Shown: in pieces, positions 1 through 11,499 of the stretch
Position numbering within the stretch: position 1 is the first letter of the stretch
How the letters are laid out: each line of letters starts with the position of its first letter
DNA from: Schistocerca nitens
Taxonomy: Eukaryota; Arthropoda; Insecta; Orthoptera; Acrididae
DNA length: 64,000 nt
Reading direction: 5' to 3'
Assembly (NCBI RefSeq): GCF_023898315.1
Contig: NC_064617.1
Location: 616,829,000-616,892,999, forward strand
Notes under the pieces: generated by a model
Told to the model about the DNA's origin: nothing
What the model saw: the letters and a program-made list of their open reading frames with translations, nothing else
The model's database searches: none
Position numbers and translations under genes: made by a program

Positions 1-2563
1 TCCACCCCCACCGTCCTACCTTGCCACCACAGGCCGTCCTCCTCCTCCGTGCATCCCGTCGTCTCTACCGTGCCTTCCTCCGCACGCGTGACCCGGACAC
101 CCTACGACGCCACCGGCAACTACAGCGACACATTCGAAATTTGCTCGCGGCTAAGAAACGCCGGGACTGGCGACAGACATGCACCCGTTTAAATGCTACC
201 CTTCCTATAAACTCGTCCAAGTTCTGGACCGCCTTCCGTCGCCTTACCGGAACAAAGCCCTCCCCCTACTATCCTCTTCTCCACGATGACCACCCATTCC
301 CTGACGCCCTTAGTAAGGACAACCACTTTGCCTCCTACCTGTCCGATGTGTTTTCCATCCCTGATGATCCCCGGTTCGATTACTCCCTCTTCCCCGATAT
401 CCGCGATCGAACTGACACCTCTGTCCCTCCCCTTGCTCCTGGTTTCCAGTACTTGGACAACATTCCACACACGGAACTTAATGCCCCCATCACTACACAG
501 GATCTCATTACTACACTCCGCACCAAACGCAACACCGCTCCTGGTCACGATCGTGTCACCTACCGTCACCTTCGTGAAGCTCCTGTCTCTTTCCTCTCCA
601 CCCTGGCCAGGCTCTACAATGTAGTCCTGTCCACTGGTTACTACCCCGACCTGTGGAAAACCTCTCGTATCCTCATGTTCCTCAAACCTGGCAAATCGCC
701 GTCCGCCGTCTCCTCCTACCGTCCCATCAGCCTTACCTCGGTCTTCAGCAAGGTCCTGGAATCTATCCTCACCCGCCGCATCCACCAGCATCTCCGCCAG
801 CACCGCCTCCTCCCCGTTACCCAGTGTGGCTTTCGGCCGTCCTTCTCTTCCGACGATCTTCTCCTTCACCTCACTCATCTCCTTTCCGAACAGCTCAATT
901 CCCGTCGCTCCGCAATCTTCCTCTCTCTTGACCTCGAACGCGCATATGACCGCGTATGGCATTCCGGTCTCCTCTTCAAGCTCCAAACCTTCGCCCTTCC
1001 CATTAACTACGTTCGTCTGATCGGTTCCTTTCTCTCCCGCCGTCCTTCCCATGTCACCATCCATAACACCGATTCCTACACCTTTTTCCCCTCCGCCGGT
1101 GTGCCCCAAGGCTCCGTCCTCTCCCCCCTTCTGTACTTGTTGTACACGGCGGACATGCCGCCGCCGCCACCCCCCGTCCACCTTCTCCAGTTTGCCGATG
1201 ACACCGCCTTCCTTGCCCTTGCCCCCACCCTGCAACGCTCCCAACACCTTCTCCACTCCCATCTTGACCGGTTCACCGCTTGGTGCAACCAGTGGTTGCT
1301 CAAGGTCAATCCTTCCAAAACCCAGGCGATCATTGTAGGCAAAACCACTCCTTCCTTCCGCCTCCTTGATTTCTATCTCACCGTTTATGGCCGTCCCATC
1401 GCTCTCACCCCCACCCTTAAGTACCTTGGCGTCACCCTCGACCGTCGTCTCTCCTGGACTCCCCATCTCCAGACAATCCAAGCCAAGGCACGTTCCCGAC
1501 TCCGTCTCCTCAAGCTCCTTTCTGGCCGTACGTGGGGTCTGGACCCCTCCACCATCCTCCACACCTATAAGTCCCTCATCCGCCCTATCCTCTGTTACGC
1601 CCATCCAGCCTGGATCTCCGCCCCCCCTTCCTTTTATAAATCCCTCCAAATCCTTGAACGCCATGCTCTCCGCCTTGCCTATCGCATCCGTCTCCCCTCC
1701 CCCACGCGGATCCTGTATGACCTTATCCCCTTCCCCCACCTCCTCCTCTTCCTCGAAAGGATACGAATCCTCTACACCTCCCGTAAACTCGATCCTCCTC
1801 ACCCGCTCGTCTCCCCGATCCTCTCCCACCCCCGCCCGCTGCCGCGCCTGTACTCCCATGTCCCACCCGGTCTCCATCTCTCCACCCTCCTTACCCTCTC
1901 CCGAGGTGGCTTCCGCCGGCTCCCTCTCCCTGATGATGTCCTCCTCCCCTCCATCTACCCCTCCTATCAACTTTGATCCCCCCCTCCTCCTGTGTCCTAT
2001 CCTTTAGGCACCCTCCCTCCCTCCTATCCCCTCCCTTCTCTTTCCTTTCCCCCCTCCCTCCTCCCCTCTCCCCCGGGCTTCCCCACCCCCTTCCTCCCTC
2101 CCCCTCTCTCCTTTGCCCATGGCATCCCTGCTCTCCCCTCTCGCTCTCCCTCTCCACTTCCTCCTCCTCCTCTCTTGGCAGGTCCCCGGACTCGCACACG
2201 CATAGTGAACATTCGCGCGCCGGAGATCATCGCCTTCTGTGTCTCGTGTGTGTGCCGCCGTTTAGTGTTTTTGGTGTCCGCCGTCCCACTACTACGTTCA
2301 CTTGTGCCGTCGGATTCATCAGTGTTGTGTGCACCGTGCCAATGTGTTATCAGTGTTGTTATCGTCACGTGTGAACGACTCCGTGTTTTTTGTGTCTATG
2401 TGACATCTTTCTTTTGCCCGTCACTTTGTTTCATTGTCTTTCTCCGTTTTTCTACTTTTGTAAACCGCTGTGGCTGAAGAGCGGCGTAGTGTGCCGCTGC
2501 CAGCCTACTTGCTTTGTACAGGTATTAAAATAACAATAAAGTAAAAAAAAAAAAAAAAAAAAA
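1..2563 (+). mobile_element. Jockey-like LINE (family J1), 3' half, cut by window edge
   Basis: The window opens inside the second reading frame of a non-LTR retrotransposon. Base 1 corresponds to about base 15299 of the copy at 12425-19492. It contains the RT frame (3-1976), a pyrimidine-rich 3' UTR of about 570 bases, an AATAAA signal at 2535-2540 and an A-run at 2543-2563. The 3' UTR end (GGCTGAAGAGCGGCGTAGTG followed by GCTGCCAGCC) recurs in all other J1 copies here. The next bases, GCTTGCAAGCA, may be its TSD, but the 5' end lies outside. With no break over 1.97 kb, it is the best preserved ORF2 in the window. Confidence 0.93.
3..1976 (+). CDS. LINE ORF2: reverse transcriptase, N-terminus outside window
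   Basis: This is the C-terminal part of a LINE ORF2 protein, which copies the element RNA into DNA at a nicked target. The frame is open from base 3, so the real start is upstream of the window (the first in-window methionine is not a start). RT motifs follow in order: LKPGKSPSAVSSYRPISLTS, QCGFRPSFS, the motif A aspartate in FLSLDLERAYDRVW, GVPQGSVLSPLLYLLY (motif B), and the catalytic FADD box in LLQFADDTAFLAL. A C-terminal region with ILCYAHPAW follows; I see no RNase H domain. The endonuclease half is outside the window, but other copies show it. The frame has no stop over about 657 codons, so the protein could still be made if the missing part is sound. Jockey clade is inferred from motif style and the accompanying ORF1 type. 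Confidence 0.92.
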   Translation, partial: HPHRPTLPPQAVLLLRASRRLYRAFLRTRDPDTLRRHRQLQRHIRNLLAAKKRRDWRQTCTRLNATLPINSSKFWTAFRRLTGTKPSPYYPLLHDDHPFPDALSKDNHFASYLSDVFSIPDDPRFDYSLFPDIRDRTDTSVPPLAPGFQYLDNIPHTELNAPITTQDLITTLRTKRNTAPGHDRVTYRHLREAPVSFLSTLARLYNVVLSTGYYPDLWKTSRILMFLKPGKSPSAVSSYRPISLTSVFSKVLESILTRRIHQHLRQHRLLPVTQCGFRPSFSSDDLLLHLTHLLSEQLNSRRSAIFLSLDLERAYDRVWHSGLLFKLQTFALPINYVRLIGSFLSRRPSHVTIHNTDSYTFFPSAGVPQGSVLSPLLYLLYTADMPPPPPPVHLLQFADDTAFLALAPTLQRSQHLLHSHLDRFTAWCNQWLLKVNPSKTQAIIVGKTTPSFRLLDFYLTVYGRPIALTPTLKYLGVTLDRRLSWTPHLQTIQAKARSRLRLLKLLSGRTWGLDPSTILHTYKSLIRPILCYAHPAWISAPPSFYKSLQILERHALRLAYRIRLPSPTRILYDLIPFPHLLLFLERIRILYTSRKLDPPHPLVSPILSHPRPLPRLYSHVPPGLHLSTLLTLSRGGFRRLPLPDDVLLPSIYPSYQL

Positions 2564-3723
2564 GCTTGCAAGCAAGATCATACTTCACAGGATCATTTCT
2601 GTAGTATGTCTTCAACTCTCTCTAGTTCAACGCTGGAGTAGACGTAACCACGATGATGAGTGGTAGCACTCTCCCTGAGCGTGAGGCTTGCGATCAAGAT
2701 TCATCGCATCTTGGTTGTAATCGATGATCGTTCACCACATTCTGAGGGATGTGGGAAGGGAATAGCGCTTTCCGAGTGGTGGTTTTATTATATAGATTAG
2801 AAGCATAAGTCATACTGTTGGTATCGGGACCCGCGTCGTTGCAGAAATGTCGCTACAGGTTGTGGAAAGACTTCGATTGCGACATGTCATGAAAGCCTCG
2901 TGGAAGTTTCTCGAGTGGCACGGGGACGAGCCATTTGATTTGGCCTGCTCCAAGTGCTAGGCTTGGATGACAACGACGTACTTTTGAGTTACAAGAATGA
3001 GTGAGCAACACAAGAAGAGTGCAATTGATGACCATAAAAAGCTGACACACAACACAGTCTCGATAATCACCACTAATGCATGATGTACGAAACATTTAGG
3101 AGGAGCACGTTTGGCTAGCAAACATGAATTGAGTGATTTGCAAGGCAGTGTTATCTGCAAGAAGGAATGCATGAAATTCGCAAATGAATAAGACTGGTTC
3201 AAATACTATCGACAGAAATTTTATTTCTGTTGTCAACTAGTATTAATTAGTTGTGTGGGAGCAGGGGGATATTTCCCTTGCACCATACATCTACATACAC
3301 GTTGCGTGTGATATGGCCTAGTTTTGCGTACAAAGAACTATCTAGTTGTCAGTTTTTTGAGTGAACGAGTGTTGTGGGGAGGAGAGAGATTAGTGTTAGA
3401 TGCAGAGCAGTGCGGGCAGTTGTGTGTCGGACGTTGTATGTCGGACGGTGGGTCGCCGACAGGAATTATGCGTGCTGCCATCTGTCGGCAGGTGAGGTAA
3501 TGAAGCAGCTTGAATGGTGACAGAAATGATGAAAATAGTTATCTAAAGAGTAATAGCGACGACAGTTGGCAGACACTTATTTCAGCGTTGACAGTTAGTT
3601 TGGGGTGTGTGCTTGCATGACACTGGAAGTCTGTTGACGGTAGAGAAGTAGACAAGACGGCAAGAATTTTCGGCGTTCTCGCGGAGAAGTAATAGAGAAG
3701 CAGCCATAAGTATTGAAGTGAGG
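2564..3723. repeat. Unclassified repeat family U, copy 1, left part
   Basis: This is non-coding, roughly balanced sequence. The right end (about 3391-3723) recurs at about 40300-40616 with substitutions and small indels (shared blocks such as GTGTTAGATGCAGAGCA, AGGTGAGGTAATGAAGCAGC and AAAGAGTAATAGCGAC). I found no second copy of 2564-3390 in the window and no convincing gene there. The copy continues after the LINE fragment at 4434. Confidence 0.6.
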
Positions 3724-3735
3724 GCGTTGATCGGC

Positions 3736-4421
3736 TCCCACCCAGTCTCCATCTCTCCACCCTCCTTACCCTCTCCCAAGGTGGCTTCCGCCAACTCCCC
3801 CTCCCTGATGATGTCCTCCTCCCCTCCATCTACCCCTCCTACCAACTTTGATCCTTCCACCCCCCTCCTGTGCATGCTCCTCAGGGCACCCTCCCTCTCT
3901 TCTCTCCCTTTTTCCCTCCCCCCCTCCTTTTCTCTCCCCTCCTCCCCCGGGCCTCCCCTCCCCTGTCCCTCTCCCTCCTGCCCCCGTCTCCTCCGCCATT
4001 GGCGTCCTTTTCTCCCTTCTCCCCCACCTCACCCCCGTTCCCCTCTTGGCAGGTCCCCCGACTCGCACACGCTACGTGGACTTTCGCGCGCCGGAGATCG
4101 CCGCCATCAGTGTCTCGTGTGTGCCTTCGTGTTTAGTGTTCAGTGTTCCCCGTCACACTCCATTGTTCACCAGTGCCATCGTCTTCTTCGGTGTTTGTGC
4201 GTCGTCTCAACAGTTTGCAGTGTGGTTTTTATCGTCGAGTGTGAACGGCTCCGTGTTTGTCTCTCTGTGTCTCCTGTTTTTCGCCCACCATTTTGCAACT
4301 TTTATGTTTTTCTCATGTTTTTGCTGCTTCTGTCTTCTTTGGCTGAAGAGCAGCGTAGTGTGCTGCTGCCAGCCTGCCTATTGTATAGGCTTTAAAATGA
4401 CAATAAAGTAAAAAAAAAAAA
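3736..4421 (+). mobile_element. J1 LINE 3' fragment, 5'-truncated insertion
   Basis: It starts in the last 40 or so codons of the J1 ORF2 (CCCAGTCTCCATCTCTCCAC), runs through the 3' UTR and ends in AATAAAGT plus an A-run. It is flanked by a perfect 12-base duplication GCGTTGATCGGC at 3724-3735 and 4422-4433. The related repeat copy at 40617-40628 has this 12-mer once, uninterrupted, so it serves as the empty site. This is a textbook 5'-truncated target-primed insertion with no coding capacity left. Confidence 0.93.
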
Positions 4422-4433
4422 GCGTTGATCGGC

Positions 4434-6424
4434 ACTCTGGTTTCCCTTCAAAACGAATAAATCTTTCGCCTTTTACTAAAGATTTCCGTGGAGGGGAACA
4501 TTAAATGAGTCTAGAAGGTATTTTTTGTAGTGCTCGGCTATTGCTGAGCCACAATCACAAGTAAAACGTAATGTGAGTAGCAAGAGGTAGATTGTGTTGT
4601 GAGAATGAAGGGCGTGGATTAGCGGATCACGTTTGGCCTGAAATGGCGTGCAGTGTGTTAGACGATTGTGTAGAGAGAGAGAGAGGGGGGTAGAGGGGGA
4701 CAGAGCTATTTATTGTCCTGCAAACTCTTGGTGAACCCTTTCCGTACCTCAGTTGTAGATGATTTGAGAATGTTTACTTGCACTGCAGTTGCACAACAGC
4801 ATATAAGCTGATATTTGGAAGTGAATGATGAATGATTGTCTTTGTAATAAATACTGGTATGTGATAAGTAGATTTTGTTTTGAAAGCCAAAATAATTTTT
4901 ACCGCAGAAGTTTGTGATTTGTAGGTATGATGTGAGTGAGATTTGGGCTGAAGATGGTGGTTAGTTGGGCAGGATGAGTATTTCAATTGTTTTCAATAGA
5001 GTGGATATTAGTGGCACTGGCTTGTTGCCATAATGTGGCATTGGTTCTTTGTTCATAACAGTGTACTCAGTTTTGTAGAAGATTTAGGTGAGAAAGAGAC
5101 AGTTGTTGAATATGACATAGATAGCTAGAAATGAATTGAGTAGCAATTTCCTGCTAGGTGTAGTTTGGGTATGATGTGTCTCAGTGAGAGATAAATCTTG
5201 AAATTGAAGGGTTGTTCCTTGCTACAGTCTTGGAAACTATGTATCTGCTGTTGACTCCAATGTTTTCAAGATTACTTGTGTACAAAATTGGCCAGACTTT
5301 GCAGTTTCTTCTTCAATAAATCAGTGGAAGGTGGTGCAGATAATGGTAAAAATGTTCAGTGCCTCCTGTGAGTTGTTGATGCTGCTTGTCTTTTAAGTAA
5401 AATTGATAGGGGCTCTTGATTGACCCAGCCATACACAGAGCTGGTGCATACTTGGCTTGAGAAGACTTTGGTCAGTAAATGATGAAATACCGACACAGTG
5501 GTCACAACAAAGCTCCTTTCCCTGCATTTTAGTTTCCCTCGGGTATAGAGTGACATGATATTGGTAGAGGATGTGCAGATAATCACTTTGATCAGGCTGT
5601 TCGTTTTTTTAATGCTCTTTTACCAGAATCCATTCATAGTGATTAGTGTGTTCTGTGTTGGAACACGATGAGAACATTGTGTGAAGTGCACAGAAGTAGC
5701 TATTTGAGTATGTATGAAAATGTGAGGTAACCACTGTTACTCCTAAATTTCTGTGGAATTAAGTTTTCTGTGTGTGTGTGTGTGTGTGTTTGAAAATCCC
5801 AGAGGTTCAAGTTGGTAGTTTATATGTTGCAAGCGAAAAAAGCTTTTTAGTAAACTGAGGCACTAGCATTAGTTCCCTGTTCACTGTGACAAGGAAGCTA
5901 GTATAAAAAGTAGTTTGTGGTTTTGTTTGCAAAGAAGTGATCATGGGATGAAAGCACTGCTTGAGATTATTCTGAGATGATGGGGGGGATTGCTAAACAT
6001 CTAGCATTTTAGTAAGGAGCTTGTCGGAGTATTTGTATAGTTGTAAGATTATTTGTTATTTTATGAGAAATTTCTTTATTCATAGCACATGGGCCATCAT
6101 AGTTGAAGCATAAAGATTGGCATGGTATGCGTAGGTCTGTAAAATGTCCTGACAGTGATGTTCATAGGGACTTGTTGTATACTTTGATTCTTCAGCTGTT
6201 TAACAGTAGACATAAGAAATGTATTAGTGGAGCAAGTAGCTGTGAAATTAGTAGTGTATGATTGATAGTATGGACGTGGCGCTTGAAGGAAGTGTTTGTT
6301 TAGCTGTGGGTGTTTTCATAATTGCCATGTGAGGAGAAGCAATACTCGTGATAGGCGACGAGAGGTAGAGAGAAACACATTTATTGCGAGTATTGTATAT
6401 CAGCAGCACTTGGGCGGGTATCAA
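4434..6424. repeat. Unclassified repeat family U, copy 1, middle part
   Basis: This is non-coding sequence. Bases 4434-4640 match 40629-40800 and 35194-35320; 4850-4975 match 40166-40295; 6300-6424 match about 35330-35443. It holds a (GA)n run near 4672 and a (TG)n run near 5769. I see no reading frame with a recognisable domain. Length, patchy conservation and lack of coding sequence fit an old non-autonomous element or the non-coding part of a larger one; the class is unknown. Confidence 0.55.
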
Positions 6425-6438
6425 GTAAGACGCAAAGT
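6425..6438. repeat. Target-site duplication, left, of inverted J1 LINE
   Basis: GTAAGACGCAAAGT here is repeated at 11908-11921, directly outside the two ends of the inverted LINE. The related sequence at 35444-35457 (GTAAGATGTAAAGT) is uninterrupted and serves as the empty site. The duplication defines the element as 6439-11907. Confidence 0.93.
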
Positions 6439-7159
6439 TTTTTTTTTTTTTTTTTTTCTTCATTGAATTTCAATTGCCCCCTGAAGGGGGCGGGCTGGCA
6501 GCAGCTGACTACGCCGCTCTGCAGCCTACAGAATTTGTGTTAAAAAGAGGAAGATAATAAAAAATAACAGTTGGCGATAAAATCGGTGACTTAAAGGTAA
6601 AATGGCAGAAAATTCTAGAACTGAAAACATAAAACACATGGGTGATGATGCTAAGATAATACACAAGAAGCAGAAAAATAACAGACAGACAGTTAAAAAA
6701 AAACACGGCGACAGTCTGGTTTCTGTTCGCAAGATATAAAATGCACACCTAGCGACAGCATGATTTCTGTTCGCAACACTGTGGAAAGACGCACAATACT
6801 GAACACTCACTTAAACACGGCACTAAAAAGTGGGCACAAATATGACATACCACAGCCGAGAGCAGGTGGGGGGGAAGCTGGACAGATGATGAAGAAAATA
6901 AAAAAGGGGGGAAGGAGAAGAAAAGTGAAGGGTGGGAGGGGGGAAAGAAGCCAATGGAGAAGACCCATAAGAGGGGTTGGGGGTGCTGAGCAGACGTGCC
7001 AGGGAGTGGGGAAGGCAGAGGAGGGGAATGCAAAAGGACTCGGGGGGGTGGGGGAGGTGAAGGGACACAAGGGGAGGTGGGGCGGGAGAAAACACAGGAT
7101 GGAAGGGGGGAGGAAGAGGGAGCCCAGGGAAAGGTCGGAGGAAAGGAGGGGGGTGAGGA

Positions 7160-9984
7160 TCAGAGTTGATAGGAAGGATAAATGGAGGGAGAGAGGGCAT
7201 CACCCGGTAGGGGGAGTTGACGGAAGCCACCTTGGGAAAGGAGATGGAGGGTGTAGAGATGGAGGGTAGGGGGGACACAACGGTGAAGATGTGGCAGGGG
7301 GCAGGGATGGGAGAGGAGAGGAGCAACCAGGGGGTGAGGGGGTTCAAGACGGCGGAAGGTGTAGAGGATGCGGATATGTTCGAGGAATAGGAGCAGATGG
7401 GGGAAAGGAATGAGATCATAGAGGATCTGCGTGGGGGACGGGAGGCGGATACGGAAGGCGAGGCGGAGTGCATGACGCTCAAGGATCTGGAGGGACTGAT
7501 AGAGTTTGGGGGGGGGGCAGATATCCAGGCAGGACTGGCATAACAGAGGATGGGACGGATTAAGGATTTGTAGGTGTGGAGGATGGTAGAGGGGTGCAAC
7601 CCCCATGTCCGGCCAGAGAGGAGTTTGTGGAGTCAGAGGCGGTTGTGGGCTTTGGATTGGGTGGAGCGGAGATGAGGTATCCAGGTGAGGTGACGGTCAA
7701 TGGTGAGGCCAAGGTAGGTGAGGGTGGGGGTGAGGCAGACAGGACGTGTGCAGACAGTAAGGGAGAAATCCAGGAGCCGGAAGGAGCGAGTGGTACGACC
7801 TACGATGATTGCCTGGGTCTTGGAAGGATTGAGTTTCAGGAGCCATTGGTTACACCATGCAGCAAAAAGGTCAAGGTGATTCTGGAGAAGGCGTTGGGAC
7901 CGTTGGAGGGTAGGAGCGAGGGCGAGGAATGCGGTGTCATCAGCATATTGCAAGAGGTGTACTGGAGGGGGGGGTTGGGGCATATTGACCGTGTACAGGA
8001 GGTAGAGGAGAGGGGAGAGGACAGAGCCCTGGGGCACACCGGCAGAGGGGTAGAAGGTGTGGGAATTGGCATGATGGATGGTAACATAGGAGGGGCGGTG
8101 GGAGAGGAAGGAGGCCACCAGACGGATGTAGTTGATAGGAAGGGCGTAGGTTTGGAGTTTAAACAGGAGACCGGGATGCCAGACACGGTCGTAGGCCTTT
8201 TCGAGGTCAAGTGAGACAAAAATGGCGGAGCGACGGGAGTTAAGCTGGAGGGAGAGGAGATGAGTGAGGCGGAGGAGTTGGTCATCAGCAGAGAAGGAAG
8301 GTCGAAAGCCACATTGGGTGTTTGGGAGGAGGTGGTTTTGGTGGAGGTGGAGATGGATGCGCCGGGAAAGGATGGATTCCAAGAGCTTGCTGAACACCGA
8401 TGTGAGACAGATAGGATGATAGGAAGAGGCATCAGATGGAGGCTTATTGGGTTTGGAGAACATCAGGATACGGGAGGTTTTCCACAGGTCGGGATAGAAG
8501 CCAGTGGCAAGGATGACATTGTAGAGGGTGGCAAGGAGGGTAAGAAAGGAGGGAGGGCAGTGTTTGAGGTGGCGGTAGGTAACGCAGTCGTGGCCGGGAG
8601 CAGTGTTGCGTTTAGTGCGGAGTGTGAGGCTGATGTCCTGTGCAGTGATGGGAGTGTTAAGTGCAGATGGCGGGGTGTGGCCCAAGTACTGGAAGCTAGG
8701 AGCAAGGGGAGGAACAGAGGTATTCGTACGGTCCATGACATCAGGGAAGAGGGAATAATCAAAGTGGGGATCATCTGGGATGGAAAAAACATCAGAGAGG
8801 TGGGAGGCAAAGTGGTTGGCCTTACTGAGGTTGTCAGGAAAGGGACGGTCATTAAGGAGGAGAGGGTACTGGGGGGTGGGGCGGTTCCCAGTAAGGCGGT
8901 GGAAAGCAGACCAATACTTGGAAGAGTTGATGGGGAGCGTGGCGTTGAGTTGTGTACATGTCTGGCGCCAGGCTCGGCGTTTCTTCGCAACAAGCAGGTT
9001 GCGGATGTGTCGCTGTAATTGCCGGTGGCGAGTAAGTGTATCCCGGTCACGAGTGTGGAGAAAAGAGCGGTAGAGGCGGTGGGACTCTCGAAGGAGAAGG
9101 ACGGCCTGTGGAGGCAGGGCGGGGCGGTGAGGGTGGATAGCTTTGGTGGGGATATGGGTGGCGACGGCGTCAGACAAGGTCTAGTGCAGGAAGGCAGCAG
9201 TGCGAGAGATGTCATCAGGAGACTGGAGGGTAAGGTCATGGCCGTCAACCTGGGTGTGAATGGAATCCTGGTAGGCATCCCAGTTGGCACGGGAGTAATC
9301 ATGGACAAGTTTAGGAGGGACGGCAGGGCGAGGAGCGTGGCGGGGATGGCGACCGTTAGAGATAGTGAGGAGGACAGGAGCATGGTCACTGCCAATGAGG
9401 TCAAGGACAGCCACGGTGATGCGCCCAAGGAGGTTTGGAGAGGCAAGGACCACATCAGGAGTGGTGTTGGATTCGGGCCGGGTGTGCTGAGGCAGGGGAA
9501 CCAGGTCGCCCTGGAGAGTGGTGAGAAACTGATGCCACCGCCAGAGGTTGGCAGGATCACGGCTGTGGATATTGAGGTCGGCGGCAATCACGTAGGTGGA
9601 GAAGGTGCGGTCAATGTGGGCCAGGAAATCGTACGGGATGGGGGTGCGAGGGCGGACATAAATGGTGGCACAGGTGATGGTAAGGGTGGGGAAGAAGAGG
9701 CTGAGGGTGAGATGCTCGGCAGGATTGTTAAGGAGAGGTTGGGGCCGGACAGGGAGGTGCTTGAGGTGGCCCATAGCAACTCCGCCACGCGTGAGAGGGT
9801 ACGGGTTATCGGTGCGGTGTAGGGTGTAAGGAGCCGTGGAGACGGAGATACGGGGTTGAAGGAAAGTTTCATTTAGGACAAAAGCATCCACGCGGTGCTG
9901 ACGGAGGGTGTGGGGGAAGAGGAGTTTGTGGGTGGGCAGGGAGCGAATGTTGTGGTACAGGATACGGTACGGTTGTTGTACCAT
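7160..9984 (-). pseudogene. LINE ORF2: endonuclease and RT, three lesions
   Basis: This is the J1 replication protein. The start at 9984 (MVQQPYRILYHNIRSLPTHK) lies 12 bases after the ORF1 stop. The N-terminal half is an APE-type endonuclease, with LNETFLQP, an AADLNIHSRD block and the catalytic-type GSDHAPVLL near its end. The RT follows, with SKPNKPPSDASSYHPICLTS, VSLDLEKAYDRVW (motif A), GVPQGSVLSPLLYLLY (motif B) and QYADDTAF (motif C). Three lesions are visible: a TAG at 9181-9183 between endonuclease and RT, a TGA at 7633-7635 after the RT palm, and a frame change around the G-run near 7510, after which the C-terminus (SLQILERHALRL to SIYPSYQL) reads in another frame. The RT block itself is open for 514 codons. 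Confidence 0.9.
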
Positions 9985-9996
9985 GGGAGTGGAGAG

Positions 9997-11475
9997 TTAA
10001 ACAAGGGTGGTGAGGGGGGTGAAGGTGAAGTGGGCCTGGTTGTGGGAGTATGTGGCATAGGTGGTAAGATGGAAGATGGAACGGGCAGCGAGGGCGATTT
10101 GGGAAAGAGTGTGGGAGCGCTGGAAGGGGTGGATGTTTTGGAGCACAATGGTGGTGAAGCGGATGATGTCCTCAGCAGTAGGGGGAGGGCGGAGCAAGTT
10201 GTTGGGGTGGATGGGGTCATCAACAGGACGGACAGGCACGGTGAGCTCAGGGGTTACTGGTGGAGGTTTCGCTTTACACTTTGAGGAGTAGGTAGGATGT
10301 GGGTCGTTGCAAGTGTTGCAGGAGGGGGGAGAGGTGAGGTTGGGGCAATGCTTGAGGAAGTGGGAAGCTTTGCAGTGGGGACAAGTAGGGGGGTTCTTGC
10401 AGGCAGAGGTTAGGAGGTCGTTGTAGGTGAGACAGCGCTGGCAGCGGTAGGATTGGACTGGGGAATGGGAGGGGTCCACCTTATGGCGCTGATTGTAGAT
10501 GAGGGCGCCCTTGGTGAGGAGGCGGTCAATGGAGGAGGAGGATTCGGTGAATATCCGCATGAGAAAAGTCGGCCCGGCATCATTGAAGATGCGACGGGCC
10601 GAGCGGATTTCAATGTTGGGCCGGGAGTTGAGTTCCGCCAACACCTCAGCCTCCGTGATCACGGGGCTAAGCTTCGTGATCACAGCGGTGAAGGTTGGCG
10701 GACGTCGAGGAGGTTGAGGCTGACAGGGAGAGGACGGGGTGTGGTAGGGGGTGAGGGTTGCACGTTGGCCAAATTGGATACAGGGGATGCGGGAGAGGAG
10801 ATCGGTGTGGAGGGAAGCACTGGGGGATTTTATGAGGACCGAGTCCTTGCGAGGAATCAGTTGGGAGATGGGAGCATTGGGGTAGTATTTCCGGATGGCG
10901 AGGGTGAGGGAGCGGGCATCAAGGAATTGAGGGTCAGGATTGGAGAGGACAAAGGTGTGGGTAGCAGGCGTGGCGGGGGCGGGGTTCGGAGCCGCGTCCA
11001 TGGGGGTGGGTGGGTCACTGGGGTTGGGGAGTTTTTTGGAGGAGACTTCGGGGGAAGGGTCAACATTCGGGCGCTTTGAAGGTTTCGTGGGCACGACCGG
11101 GTGGAGAGGGGGCAGGGGTACGGGTTGCAGGGGGAGATGGCGGGGGGCAGGACCACCCTGAGCAGTGGATGACGCAGACGGAGGGGGGGTGGGTGTCACT
11201 GAGACTGTGGAACGGCGAGCAGAGATCCGTGCTGGCTTGGAGCCTGTCGGAGGCGGTGCGGGGAGCGGCAGAAAGTCAGTAGTTGTCGATGGGGCGACAG
11301 TGATAGGGGAGGAGGAGTTGGGGGTGGTTACAGCCTAAAGTGGCGCTGGGGTGGGGTGGACAGGGAGAGAAGGAAGGACGGGAAGTGGGGTGGAGGAGGA
11401 GCTCCATGTGATGGTGGTTGGAGCAGCGGAGGGAGAGGTGAAAATGATAGTGGTGGTGGTGGTGGGTTGGGACAT
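9997..11475 (-). pseudogene. LINE ORF1: Gag-like zinc-knuckle protein, one stop
   Basis: This is the J1 nucleic-acid-binding ORF1 protein, expected to coat the element RNA. The ATG at 11475 (MSQPTTTTTIIFTSPSAAPT) matches the start of the sister copy at 12877. A proline/serine-rich N-terminal third is followed by a folded region (AVITKLSPVITEAEVLAELN) resembling the Jockey-type pre-knuckle domain. Next comes a cysteine-rich zone with CQRC, CPHC, CNTC and further Cys/His residues, in line with three CCHC-type knuckles, and a C-terminus ending FTPLTTLV. The only break I see is a TAG at 11335-11337, about 46 codons in; the frame then stays open for about 445 codons. Its stop is 12 bases before ORF2, so ORF2 is probably translated by termination-reinitiation, as known for some LINEs (inference). 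Confidence 0.88.
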
Positions 11476-11499
11476 GGTGGCGGCGTGCGAGAAAGGCGG

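Noticed and set aside
189-1970. Antisense frame of 593 codons opposite the first LINE ORF2
   Set aside because: It is low-complexity (Gly/Glu/Arg-rich), lies exactly opposite a recognisable RT, and is explained by the lack of codons that would create antisense stops in this C-rich sequence.
7576-9822. Plus-strand frames of 212, 252 and 267 codons across the inverted LINE
   Set aside because: They are shadows of the minus-strand ORF2, with Gly/Glu/Val-rich composition and no domain.
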